DNA from: JAJFVC01 sp039698075
GTDB taxonomy: Bacteria; Planctomycetota; Planctomycetia; Pirellulales; Thermoguttaceae
NCBI GenBank assembly: GCA_039698075.1
Contig: JBDKTJ010000131.1
Coordinates: 1 to 39,103 of the forward strand
Reading direction: 5' to 3'
Length of the DNA stretch: 39,103 bases
Below the pieces are notes generated by a model, which made no database searches, had not been told where the DNA came from, and saw only the letters and a program-made list of their open reading frames with translations. How positions within the stretch are numbered: position 1 is the first letter of the stretch; each line of letters begins with the position of its first letter. Of this stretch, positions 6,519-13,990 are shown in pieces. The position numbers were made by a program, and so were the translations under genes.

Positions 6519-8756
6519 TCACCCGCGATTCATCTCGAATTGGGCTCGATGCAATCGGGCGTACGTGCCTTTTTTGGCCAGCAGCTCATCGTGAGGGCCG
6601 ACCTCGGTGATTCGACCGCGTTCGACTACGACGAGCCGATCGGCGCGGCGAAGCGTGCTCAGACGGTGGGCGATGGCGATCGTCGTGCGGCCGTGAATCA
6701 GATTTTCCAGGGCCAACTGGATTTCACGCTCGGTCTCCGTGTCGACCGATGACGTGGCTTCGTCGAGGATTAGGATGCGAGGGTCGATCAACAAGGCCCG
6801 GGCGATGCTGATCCGCTGGCGCTCGCCGCCGGACAGGAATTGGCCGCGCTCGCCGACCAGCGAGTCGTAGCCGTCGGGCAAGCGGAGGATGAATTCGTGG
6901 GCGCGGGCCGCGCGGGCCGCCGAGACGATTTCGGCCCGGGTCGCGTCGGGACGTCCGTAGGCGATGTTCTCGGCGATCGTGCCGAAGAACAAAAACGGCT
7001 CCTGCAACACGATGCCGATGTGGCGTCGGAATTCGTCCAGCGGAAACGAGCGGATGTCGACGCCGTCGGCGAGGATTGCGCCCTGGCTGACGTCGTAAAA
7101 ACGGCACGCGAGATTGACGATCGTACTTTTGCCCGAGCCGCTTGGACCGACCAGACCGATCATTTCGCCGGGGCGGATCGTCAGGTTCACGTCGCGCAAG
7201 ACCGGGCGGGCGCCGTAGTGAAACCCGACGTCGCGGAACTCAACTTCGCCGCGCAGGCGACCGGGATGGAGCGGGCGGACCGGTTCGGCCACGCTCGGCA
7301 CGCGATCGAGGATGGCGAAGATTCGATTGGCGCTGGCGCCGGCCCGCTGAACGGCGGCCACCATGCGGCTCATCGAATCCATCCGGCCGTAAAACCGACT
7401 GATGTAGCCGACGAACACGCTCAGGAAACCGACCGTCAGATCATGCTGAAACACGCGCCAGGAGCCGTAGCCCCAGACGATGGCCAGGCCCAACGCTGTG
7501 AGCAGACTGACGACCGGCTCGAAAAACGACCACAAGGCGTTCACGCGGCAGTTGGCCCGAAACACCCGGTCGTTGGCCACATGGAATCGTTCGACTTCGC
7601 GTTGCTCCTGGGCGAACGCTTTGACGACGCGGATGCCGGGAATGGTGTCGGCCAGCACGCTGGTCATCTCGCCCCAAGCTCGGGTGCCGAGGGCGAACCC
7701 GCGACGCAATCGGTTGCGCACGCGATGGACCAGAAACGCGATGACCGGCATTGGCAGCAGCGTGGCCAAGGCCAGTTGCGCGTCCAGATGCAGCAACACG
7801 CCCGCGATGATCAACAAGGTCAAAATGTCGTTGGTGAAGTCGAGCACGTAGACCGAAAGGAAATAGCAGATTCGATCGGTGTCGGTGCTGACCCGCGCGA
7901 TCAGGTCGCCGGTGCGTTTGCCGCCGAAAAACTCGAGCGACAGACTTTGCATGTGGCTGTAGATCCGGTCGCGCAGATCGGCGGCGATGCGTTCGCTCAC
8001 CCAGGCCATCACGTAAGTTCGACCCCAAGTGAGAAGCCACGCCAAGATCGAAGCGCCGACGAATCCCGCCAAAAACAGCCAGACCCAGTAGAACGTGATG
8101 TTTCCAGGGTTCTTCTGAGAGGCCGGAATCAAAACGTGGTCGATCAACGGGGCGGTCAGGTAGGTGGGCACCAATCCGATCGCGCTGCTGCTGACCATCA
8201 AGAGAAACCCGAGCAGCACCATGCCCCTGTGCTTGTTGGCAAAACTCGCCAGACGATACAACGAACCGAGCGTCGGCTTGTCCTTGAGCGATCCGCAATC
8301 GGGGCAAGTCTTCTGGTCGGCGGCCAGGATCGCGCCGCAACTTGGACAAACGGTGGTTGGCTGCTCGCTGGGTTCTTCGCCTTCGCGTTTGCCTTGGCGA
8401 AGTCGCTCCAGGTGCGCCGCCAGTTGGTGAGCGGCCGGGGCGCGGCCGATCGTATAGCGCCAATGGCTCAGCAGCCGGTCGGGCCCAAGCAATTCGAGCG
8501 ATCCGATGCCGGCCTGCTCTTTGGCCCGCATGCTCCTCATCGAGGCAAGCGGCCAGGAGCGGGTTTGCGCCGGTTCCGAGCCGACGTCGATCAGCCGCCG
8601 GTCGGTCAGGACCAGCAACCCCTCGACATAGTGCAAGCGGTTGTCCAAATCGAACTCAAGCCAGCAGATCGGCGTTTCGTCAGCCGAAAACAGAGCCTCG
8701 GCTCGATCTCGCCACTCGGCGGGAATCTGGTTCCAATTGTCATTTGCAGCGTTCAC
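6519..8756 (-). CDS. Cyanophycin-associated ABC transporter: PH-like domain, zinc ribbon, fused permease and ATPase
   Basis: A 745-residue half-transporter exporter with an unusual N-terminus. Residues 1-130 look like a small PH-like regulatory domain (FDLDNRLHYVEGLLVLTDRRLIDVG). A zinc ribbon of two CPxCG pairs follows at about 137-154. The type I exporter membrane domain spans about 175-460 (YRLASFANKHRGMVLLGF onward). The ATPase has GLVGPSGSGKST (Walker A), IGIVLQEPFLF (Q-loop), LSGGERQRISIARALL (signature), ILILDEATSSVD (Walker B) and AIAHRLSTL. The start is GTG 8756, with GAGG seven bases upstream. It is divergent from cphA and upstream of DUF1854. The substrate is unknown; the neighbourhood suggests a link to cyanophycin or its precursors. 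Confidence 0.88.
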   Translation of the reverse strand: MNAANDNWNQIPAEWRDRAEALFSADETPICWLEFDLDNRLHYVEGLLVLTDRRLIDVGSEPAQTRSWPLASMRSMRAKEQAGIGSLELLGPDRLLSHWRYTIGRAPAAHQLAAHLERLRQGKREGEEPSEQPTTVCPSCGAILAADQKTCPDCGSLKDKPTLGSLYRLASFANKHRGMVLLGFLLMVSSSAIGLVPTYLTAPLIDHVLIPASQKNPGNITFYWVWLFLAGFVGASILAWLLTWGRTYVMAWVSERIAADLRDRIYSHMQSLSLEFFGGKRTGDLIARVSTDTDRICYFLSVYVLDFTNDILTLLIIAGVLLHLDAQLALATLLPMPVIAFLVHRVRNRLRRGFALGTRAWGEMTSVLADTIPGIRVVKAFAQEQREVERFHVANDRVFRANCRVNALWSFFEPVVSLLTALGLAIVWGYGSWRVFQHDLTVGFLSVFVGYISRFYGRMDSMSRMVAAVQRAGASANRIFAILDRVPSVAEPVRPLHPGRLRGEVEFRDVGFHYGARPVLRDVNLTIRPGEMIGLVGPSGSGKSTIVNLACRFYDVSQGAILADGVDIRSFPLDEFRRHIGIVLQEPFLFFGTIAENIAYGRPDATRAEIVSAARAARAHEFILRLPDGYDSLVGERGQFLSGGERQRISIARALLIDPRILILDEATSSVDTETEREIQLALENLIHGRTTIAIAHRLSTLRRADRLVVVERGRITEVGPHDELLAKKGTYARLHRAQFEMNRG

Positions 8757-9562
8757 GTCAGACCTCGCCGAGCGGGCTGGAGCCGATGTTTAGGGAGGGA
8801 GAAAAGATTGCGGGGGTTAATGTGGGGGGTGTTTTCAATCGACGGATAATAAGTAGTTCGACCCACGGTCATGGGTTCTACGTAATATTTCCTTACAGTG
8901 GCCGACAAAACCGTTCATTGTAACCAGGGACTTGCCTGGATCGAACCAATCGTTAGAGGGGTTTTTGTGCGTAAAACGCTCAAAAGGGTGTTAGGCTATG
9001 CTTGATTAGAACGCTTATCTGAGAACATGGGGGGTCTTATCTTCTTTCTCGTCTTCTCACTTATATGTTAAGGCACAAAGACGAGTGATTCTTGGTAAAA
9101 TTTCGCTGGCCTGTTGATTTTTTACGATTGGGAAGATTAAATAAAACGATGGCTTTGGGAAGGACTGAGCGTTTTTAGCTCACCCAAAGACATCTATCCT
9201 GGGACGTTCCCAACAGATGGCCACCGATGGACTAGCGGAAAAATGGATTCAGAGGTTGGCGTCGGCGCGTAGATGCGCAAGTTGTGGTGACGTGGTAAAT
9301 AAGGCTGTTTGTGCTAGACGGCTTTCTTCGGTGCTCCGCCCGGTTCTCGCGGAGGTCTTTGACCGCAGGAAGTGCCGGCGTGGGAAATCGTAGGGGGCCG
9401 AGCAGAGGAGATACGCTCTGGATCAGAGTTTCCGTTGTTATCGGGTAGTTCAAACCCTGCCGATACAACCATTTGACTGTTTGCAGCGTAGATCGTTTAT
9501 AGGAAGGCTCGATCGACGACTGCTTCAGCCTCCTTTGGCAAGTCATACAACGAGAGATTGCT
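8757..9562. other. 806-bp divergent intergenic region between the ABC transporter and cphA
   Basis: No convincing gene. GC is visibly lower than in the flanks. A weak sigma70-like pair, TTGACT near 9474 and TATAGG near 9499, could drive cphA; confidence in it is low. A 159-residue minus-strand frame (9232-9711) overlaps the start of cphA and resembles no protein I know, so it is not called. The length leaves room for two promoters and an unannotated small RNA, but I see no specific RNA fold. Confidence 0.45.
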
Positions 9563-12295
9563 ATGGAATTCCGTAAGGTGTTGGCGCTTCGGGGGCCAAA
9601 TATTTGGGCGAATTTTCCAGTCCTAGAGGCGTGGGTGGACCTTGGTGCGTTGGACAAGCCTTCCACGGAGCTGCCGGGTTTCAGCGATCGGTTGATCGCG
9701 TGGATGCCCACGATGATTGAGCACCGGTGCAGCGTCGGCGTGCGAGGCGGTTTCTTTCAACGTCTTCGGACGGGCACCTATCTGGGGCACATCCTCGAAC
9801 ACGTCGTTCTAGAGCTGCAAACGCTTGCCGGCACGGAAGTTGGGTTCGGCAAGGCCCGAGAAACTTCCGAGACGGGCGTCTACAAAGTCATTATTGAATA
9901 TCTGGACGAAGCCGTGGGCCGCGAGGCGCTGGCCGTGGGGCATCGGCTCTGCATGGCGGCGGTCAATGATCTTCCGTTTGACGTGCCGGGCGAAATCGCG
10001 CGACTTCGCAAGTTGTGTCAGCAAGTCTGTCTGGGCCCCAGCACCAAAGCGATCGTTCAGGTGGCTCAGGCCCGCAACATTCCCTACCGCCGATTAAATC
10101 AAGAAAGCCTGGTTTTATTCGGCCAAGGTCGAAAACAGCGTCGCATTCAGGCGGCCGAGACTGATCGGACCAGCGCCATCGCCGAGGCGGTCGCTCAAGA
10201 CAAGGAAATGACGCGGATGTTGCTTCGGGCCGTGGGCGTGGCGACTCCCGAGGGGCGTCCGGTTCACGACGCCGAGGACGCCTGGGCGGCCGCATTGGAC
10301 ATCGGCGTGCCGGTGGTCGTAAAGCCGCAGGACGGCAACCAGGGACGCGGCGTGGCCACGAATCTTTCGACCCGCGAGCAGGTCGTCAAGGCGTTTGAAG
10401 CCGCCGACAAAGAGGGCGACGGGGTTTTGGTCGAGCGGTTTGCCCCGGGGCACGATTATCGACTGTTGATCGTGGGCGATCGGGTCGTCGCGGCGGCGCG
10501 TCGCGAGCCGGCCCATGTGATCGGCGACGGCGTTCACACGGTGACGCAACTGATCGAGTTGACCAACGCCGATCCGCGCCGCGGCGATCATCACGCCACG
10601 GTGTTGAGCAAAATCAAGCTGGACGCGATCGCCTTGGCCGTGTTGGCCGAGCAAGGGTTTACGCCCGATTCGACGCCGCCGGTCAATCAGCGGGTGTTGA
10701 TCCGCCGCAACGCGAACTTGAGCACGGGCGGCACGGCGATCGACGTGACCGAGCGGGTGCATCCGGCCGTGGCGGCTTGTGCGGTGGACGCCGCGAAGGT
10801 GGTCGGGCTGGACATTGCCGGCGTGGACGTGGTCGCGCAAGACATTTCTCGTCCGCTGGCCGAGCAGGGCGGTGTGATCGTCGAGGTGAACGCCGCGCCC
10901 GGGCTTCGGATGCATTTGGAGCCGTCGGTGGGCGTTTCGCGTCCGGTGGGCGAGGCGATCGTGGACATGCTGTTCCCGGATGGCGAGACGGGCCGGATTC
11001 CGATCGTGACCGTCACCGGCGTGAACGGAAAGACTACGACGACGCGGTTCATCTCACACATTCTTCGAGGCACCGGCAAGTCGGTCGGCATGACCTGCAC
11101 GGACGGCATCTTCGTGAACGACCGTCGCATCGACAGCGGCGATTGCAGCGGTCCGCAAAGCGCTCGGAGCGTGTTGATGAATCCGAGCGTCGACATGGCG
11201 GTTTTCGAGACGGCGCGCGGCGGAATCCTTCGCGAGGGCCTTGCGTTCGATTTCTGCGACGTCGCCGTGGTGACGAACATCGGCGAGGGCGACCATCTGG
11301 GACTGTCCGACATCCACACGCCCGAGGATTTGGCCAAGGTAAAGCGGTGCATCGTCGAGGCCCTCACTCCGAGCGGCCATGCGGTGCTCAACGCCGCCGA
11401 TCCGTTGGTGGCTGCGATGGCGGCCCACTGTCCGGGCGAGGTGATTTTCTTCGCGGTCGATGGGCAGCATCCGGTGCTGTCGCGGCATCGAAGCGTGGGC
11501 GGCCGGGCCGCGTTCGTCCGCGATGGAAAGATCATTCTGGCCGACGGCGAGCGCGAGGAAATCTTGATGGGGCTCGACCGGCTGCCGCTGACCCGCAACG
11601 GACAGGTTTCGTTCCAGGTCGAGAACTCGCTGGCGTCGGTTGCCGCGGCGTGGGTTTTGGGCATTCCGTTGGATTTGATCCGCACCCGGGCCGAATCGAT
11701 CGCCGCGGACGTCGACAAGGTGCCCGGCCGGTTCAACGTGCTGGAAATCGAAGGGACGACGGTCGTGGTGGATTACGGCCACAACGCCCATTCGCTGGCC
11801 GCGGTGATTGATGCGCTGCAAAACTTCCCGCACCAGCGACGGACGTGCGTCTATTCGACGGCCGGCGATCGCCGCGATTGCGACATCATTCGCCAGGGCA
11901 AACTGTTGGGCGCGGCCTTCGATCGCGTCGTGCTTTACGAGGATCACTATCGTCGGGGTCGGGACCGGGGAGAAATCGTCGGGCTGTTCCGCAAGGGGCT
12001 CGAATCGGCTTCGCGCACCAAGGAGATCGTCGAGATCGACGGTGCCACGAAGGCGGCCGAGGCGGCGTTGGCTTCGGCCCAGTCGGGCGAATTGATCCTG
12101 TTGCAGGCCGACGCCATCGACGAAACCGTGCAGTGGCTCCGGGACTATCTGGCGGCGCTGGCGGCCAAGACGTCGGGCGACGTGATCGAGCAGGTGTTGG
12201 GCGAAGCGGCCTCGCGTTGCGACGCCGAGTCGGTTGCGCCGGCCGAGGTGCGAGCCGAAGTGCTGAACGAAGCCTCCTCCGTGGCCAAAGTGTGA
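9563..12295 (+). CDS. cphA: Cyanophycin synthetase
   Basis: A 910-residue enzyme, within the usual 870-910 for CphA. It builds multi-L-arginyl-poly-L-aspartate by ATP-dependent addition of Asp to the backbone and Arg to the side chains. The N-terminal domain (about 1-160) starts RKVLALRGPNIWANFPVLEA and has GTYLGHILEHVVLELQTLAG. The ATP-grasp domain (about 210-470) has VVVKPQDGNQGRGVATN near residue 252 and GGVIVEVNAAPGLRMH. The Mur-ligase-like domain begins near 480, with P-loop TGVNGKTTTTR around 485-495, then VFETARGGILREGL and VVDYGHNAHS. It starts at ATG 9563 after GAGAG. The divergent transporter and DUF1854 genes support the call. No cyanophycinase is in the window. Confidence 0.97.
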   Translation: MEFRKVLALRGPNIWANFPVLEAWVDLGALDKPSTELPGFSDRLIAWMPTMIEHRCSVGVRGGFFQRLRTGTYLGHILEHVVLELQTLAGTEVGFGKARETSETGVYKVIIEYLDEAVGREALAVGHRLCMAAVNDLPFDVPGEIARLRKLCQQVCLGPSTKAIVQVAQARNIPYRRLNQESLVLFGQGRKQRRIQAAETDRTSAIAEAVAQDKEMTRMLLRAVGVATPEGRPVHDAEDAWAAALDIGVPVVVKPQDGNQGRGVATNLSTREQVVKAFEAADKEGDGVLVERFAPGHDYRLLIVGDRVVAAARREPAHVIGDGVHTVTQLIELTNADPRRGDHHATVLSKIKLDAIALAVLAEQGFTPDSTPPVNQRVLIRRNANLSTGGTAIDVTERVHPAVAACAVDAAKVVGLDIAGVDVVAQDISRPLAEQGGVIVEVNAAPGLRMHLEPSVGVSRPVGEAIVDMLFPDGETGRIPIVTVTGVNGKTTTTRFISHILRGTGKSVGMTCTDGIFVNDRRIDSGDCSGPQSARSVLMNPSVDMAVFETARGGILREGLAFDFCDVAVVTNIGEGDHLGLSDIHTPEDLAKVKRCIVEALTPSGHAVLNAADPLVAAMAAHCPGEVIFFAVDGQHPVLSRHRSVGGRAAFVRDGKIILADGEREEILMGLDRLPLTRNGQVSFQVENSLASVAAAWVLGIPLDLIRTRAESIAADVDKVPGRFNVLEIEGTTVVVDYGHNAHSLAAVIDALQNFPHQRRTCVYSTAGDRRDCDIIRQGKLLGAAFDRVVLYEDHYRRGRDRGEIVGLFRKGLESASRTKEIVEIDGATKAAEAALASAQSGELILLQADAIDETVQWLRDYLAALAAKTSGDVIEQVLGEAASRCDAESVAPAEVRAEVLNEASSVAKV

Positions 12296-12323
12296 CGCGG
12301 GGGGGCACCGTGGTGGCCGGCAG

Positions 12324-12359
12324 GCCCTCACCATAACCCTTTTCCAAAGGGAGAGGGGA
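12324..12359. repeat. CCCTCTCC-type hairpin element, copy 1
   Basis: CCCTCACC, a short AT-containing spacer, and a hairpin with CCCTTT (12337-12342) against AAAGGG (12346-12351), ending in GAGAGGGG. It is the reverse complement of copy 2 at 13792-13826, with differences. It lies 28 bp after the cphA stop, so it may also act as its terminator. Confidence 0.65.
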
Positions 12360-12539
12360 CTTTCTTGCGGACGGTTTGCGATTCTGCGCGACCGTCTTGT
12401 CGCTTGGGATATTGACAAGCGTCCGGTATCTTGCCAAGATCGAGCCTGACAACCGTGCGGAATGGGCCCCCCCGGTTCCGCCGGACGTTGTCGCATCGTT
12501 GGGCGAGTCGGTCTCCCGTTTCTGCGGACGGAGTCCCAA

Positions 12540-13754
12540 ATGGACACGATCGAAAGACCCTCGTGTTGCGTGTTGACGATCAACAGCGGTTCGTCGAGCA
12601 TCAAGACAGCCGTGTATCGGATCGGGCCGGCGTTGGAGCAGTTGTTGTTTTCGGGCGGCGTGGAGCGGATCGGCCTGCACGGCGGTCGGCTTTACGGCCG
12701 CGACGCCGACGGACGAACGCTGGTCGAGGAGCAACACGAACTGCCCGACCACGAGACGGCGATTCAGGTGCTGCTGCCCTGGCTTGAGGAGCGGCTGCCC
12801 GAGCGAAAGCTCGACGCCGTGGGCCATCGGGTGGTGCACGGCGGGCCCGACTACGTGCAGCCGGTCTGTGTGTCGCCGGAGGTCGTGGCGGCGCTGCAAC
12901 GGTTGATCCGTTTGGCCCCGGAGCATTTGCCGCATGAGTTGAGCGTGGTCCGGGCGGTTCAGCGTCACTATCCGACGCTTCCGCAGGCGTTGTGTTTCGA
13001 CACGGCGTTTCATCGCCACATGCCCGAGGTGGCGCAGCGTTATCCGCTTCCGCGCAGTCTTTGGCACGAAGGCGTGCGGCGTTACGGGTTTCACGGGCTA
13101 TCGTATGAATACGTCCTGCAAAAGTTGGAGGAAACGGCCGGTCCAGCAGCAGCTCACGGGCGGCTCGTGATCGCGCACTTGGGCAACGGCGCGAGCATGG
13201 CGGCGGTTCGGGACGGCGTCGGTTGCGAAACGACCATGGGCCTGACGCCCGCCGGCGGATTGGTCATGGGCACGCGGTCCGGCGACCTCGATCCCGGGGT
13301 GTTGGTCTATCTGTTGCGCGAAAAGGGTCGAAGCGCCGCGACCGTCGATTATCTGGTGAACGAGCGGGCCGGGTTGATCGGCGTCTCCGGCACCACTTCC
13401 GACATGCGCGACCTGCTGCAATTGCAGGCGACGGATCCTTATGCCGCGCAGGCGATCGAGTTGTATTGCTATCAAGCCCGAAAATATCTGGCCTCGATGG
13501 CGGCCGTGTTGGGCGGCCTGGACACGCTGGTGTTCACGGCCGGCGTCGGCGCCGGTTCGCAGGAAATCCGGCGTCGAATCTGCGAAAATATGGAGTTTTT
13601 GGGCATTCGACTTGATCAGAAACGAAATCAATCCAACGCGGACGTGATCAGCGACGAGCAGTCGAAGGTTGTGGTTCGCGTCATGAAGACGGATGAAGAA
13701 GTGATGATTGCGAGACACACGTATAAGATTCTTTGTGGGGATTTAGGGATTTAG
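12540..13754 (+). CDS. ackA: Acetate kinase
   Basis: A 404-residue enzyme of the ASKHA fold that converts acetyl phosphate plus ADP to acetate plus ATP. The motifs occur in order: LTINSGSSSIKTAVY, GHRVVHGG, FDTAFH, RYGFHGLSYEY, VIAHLGNGASMAAV, MGLTPAGGLVMGTRSGDLDP and a phosphate loop FTAGVGAGSQEIR. The last differs from the common FTGGIGEN form, so details of binding may vary. ATG 12540 has GGAG eight bases upstream; an in-frame TTG-type start at 12462 is less likely. Phosphoketolase, which makes acetyl phosphate, follows 236 bp downstream. The last residues, GDLGI, and the stop are encoded by an 8-bp tandem repeat, so the C-terminus may have been reshaped. Confidence 0.95.
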   Translation: MDTIERPSCCVLTINSGSSSIKTAVYRIGPALEQLLFSGGVERIGLHGGRLYGRDADGRTLVEEQHELPDHETAIQVLLPWLEERLPERKLDAVGHRVVHGGPDYVQPVCVSPEVVAALQRLIRLAPEHLPHELSVVRAVQRHYPTLPQALCFDTAFHRHMPEVAQRYPLPRSLWHEGVRRYGFHGLSYEYVLQKLEETAGPAAAHGRLVIAHLGNGASMAAVRDGVGCETTMGLTPAGGLVMGTRSGDLDPGVLVYLLREKGRSAATVDYLVNERAGLIGVSGTTSDMRDLLQLQATDPYAAQAIELYCYQARKYLASMAAVLGGLDTLVFTAGVGAGSQEIRRRICENMEFLGIRLDQKRNQSNADVISDEQSKVVVRVMKTDEEVMIARHTYKILCGDLGI

Positions 13755-13770
13755 GGATTTGGGGATTTAG
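13739..13770. repeat. 8-bp tandem repeat (GGATTTAG x4) overlapping the ackA stop
   Basis: Four units: three are GGATTTAG and the third is GGATTTGG. The ackA stop TAG (13752-13754) lies in the second unit, and the codons for the final residues in the first two. Because the unit is not a multiple of three, expansion would move the frame and alter the tail. Confidence 0.85.
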
Positions 13771-13791
13771 GCGAGAGTTTTTTCCGAAAGT

Positions 13792-13826
13792 CCCCTCTCC
13801 CTTTGGGAGAGGGTTAGGGTGAGGGC
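13792..13826. repeat. CCCTCTCC-type hairpin element, copy 2
   Basis: CCCTCTCCC (13793-13801) pairs perfectly with GGGAGAGGG (13805-13813) over a three-base loop; TTAGGGTGAGGG follows. It forms an inverted pair with copy 3 around the 7-bp tandem array. As the first hairpin after ackA it could act as a terminator or an mRNA 3' protector. Confidence 0.75.
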
Positions 13827-13924
13827 CTGACCACTGACCACTGACCACTGACCACTGACCACTGACCACTGACCACTGACCACTGACCACTGACCACTGA
13901 CCACTGACCACTGACCACTGACCA
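13827..13924. repeat. Perfect 7-bp tandem array, (CTGACCA) x14
   Basis: 98 bases made of exactly 14 uninterrupted copies of CTGACCA. It is bounded on each side by an oppositely oriented CCCTCTCC hairpin element. Perfect identity suggests recent slippage expansion and probable copy-number variation between strains. Minus-strand frames through it only encode a repeated heptapeptide and are not called as genes. The units are contiguous, so this is not a CRISPR. Confidence 0.95.
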
Positions 13925-13963
13925 GCCCTTACCCCCGGCCCCTCTCCCAAAAGGAGAGGGGAG
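13925..13963. repeat. CCCTCTCC-type hairpin element, copy 3
   Basis: CCCCTCTCC (13939-13947) pairs with GGAGAGGGG (13953-13961), preceded by GCCCTTACCCCC. It is in the opposite orientation to copy 2. It ends 27 bp before the phosphoketolase start. Confidence 0.7.
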
Positions 13964-13990
13964 GCGCATTTTTTTGCAGGAGATGATGCG

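Noticed and set aside
6438..6522. GTG 6522 as the start of the DUF1854 gene
   Set aside because: Possible through the GTGA overlap, but the extra 28 residues are low-complexity and contain a match to the intergenic repeat core. ATG 6438 was preferred, with the longer form noted.
9232..9711. 159-residue minus-strand ORF before cphA
   Set aside because: It overlaps the first 149 bp of cphA, has no domain or ribosome binding site, and has a composition typical of an antisense frame.
10777..11811. Long arginine- and glycine-rich ORF in the cphA region, and similar long frames opposite or within ABC, ppk1, xfp and the kinase gene
   Set aside because: They are shadow frames of GC-rich coding DNA. 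The compositions are Arg/Gly/Ala-rich and no domain is present.
13827..13924. Possible CRISPR array
   Set aside because: Units are 7 bp and contiguous with no spacers; this is a simple tandem repeat.
13681..13950. Minus-strand ORF with repeated VVSGQWS heptapeptides, and its extension in another frame (13814-14941)
   Set aside because: These arise only because the 7-bp array has no stop in these frames. They overlap ackA or xfp on the opposite strand and have no start signal.
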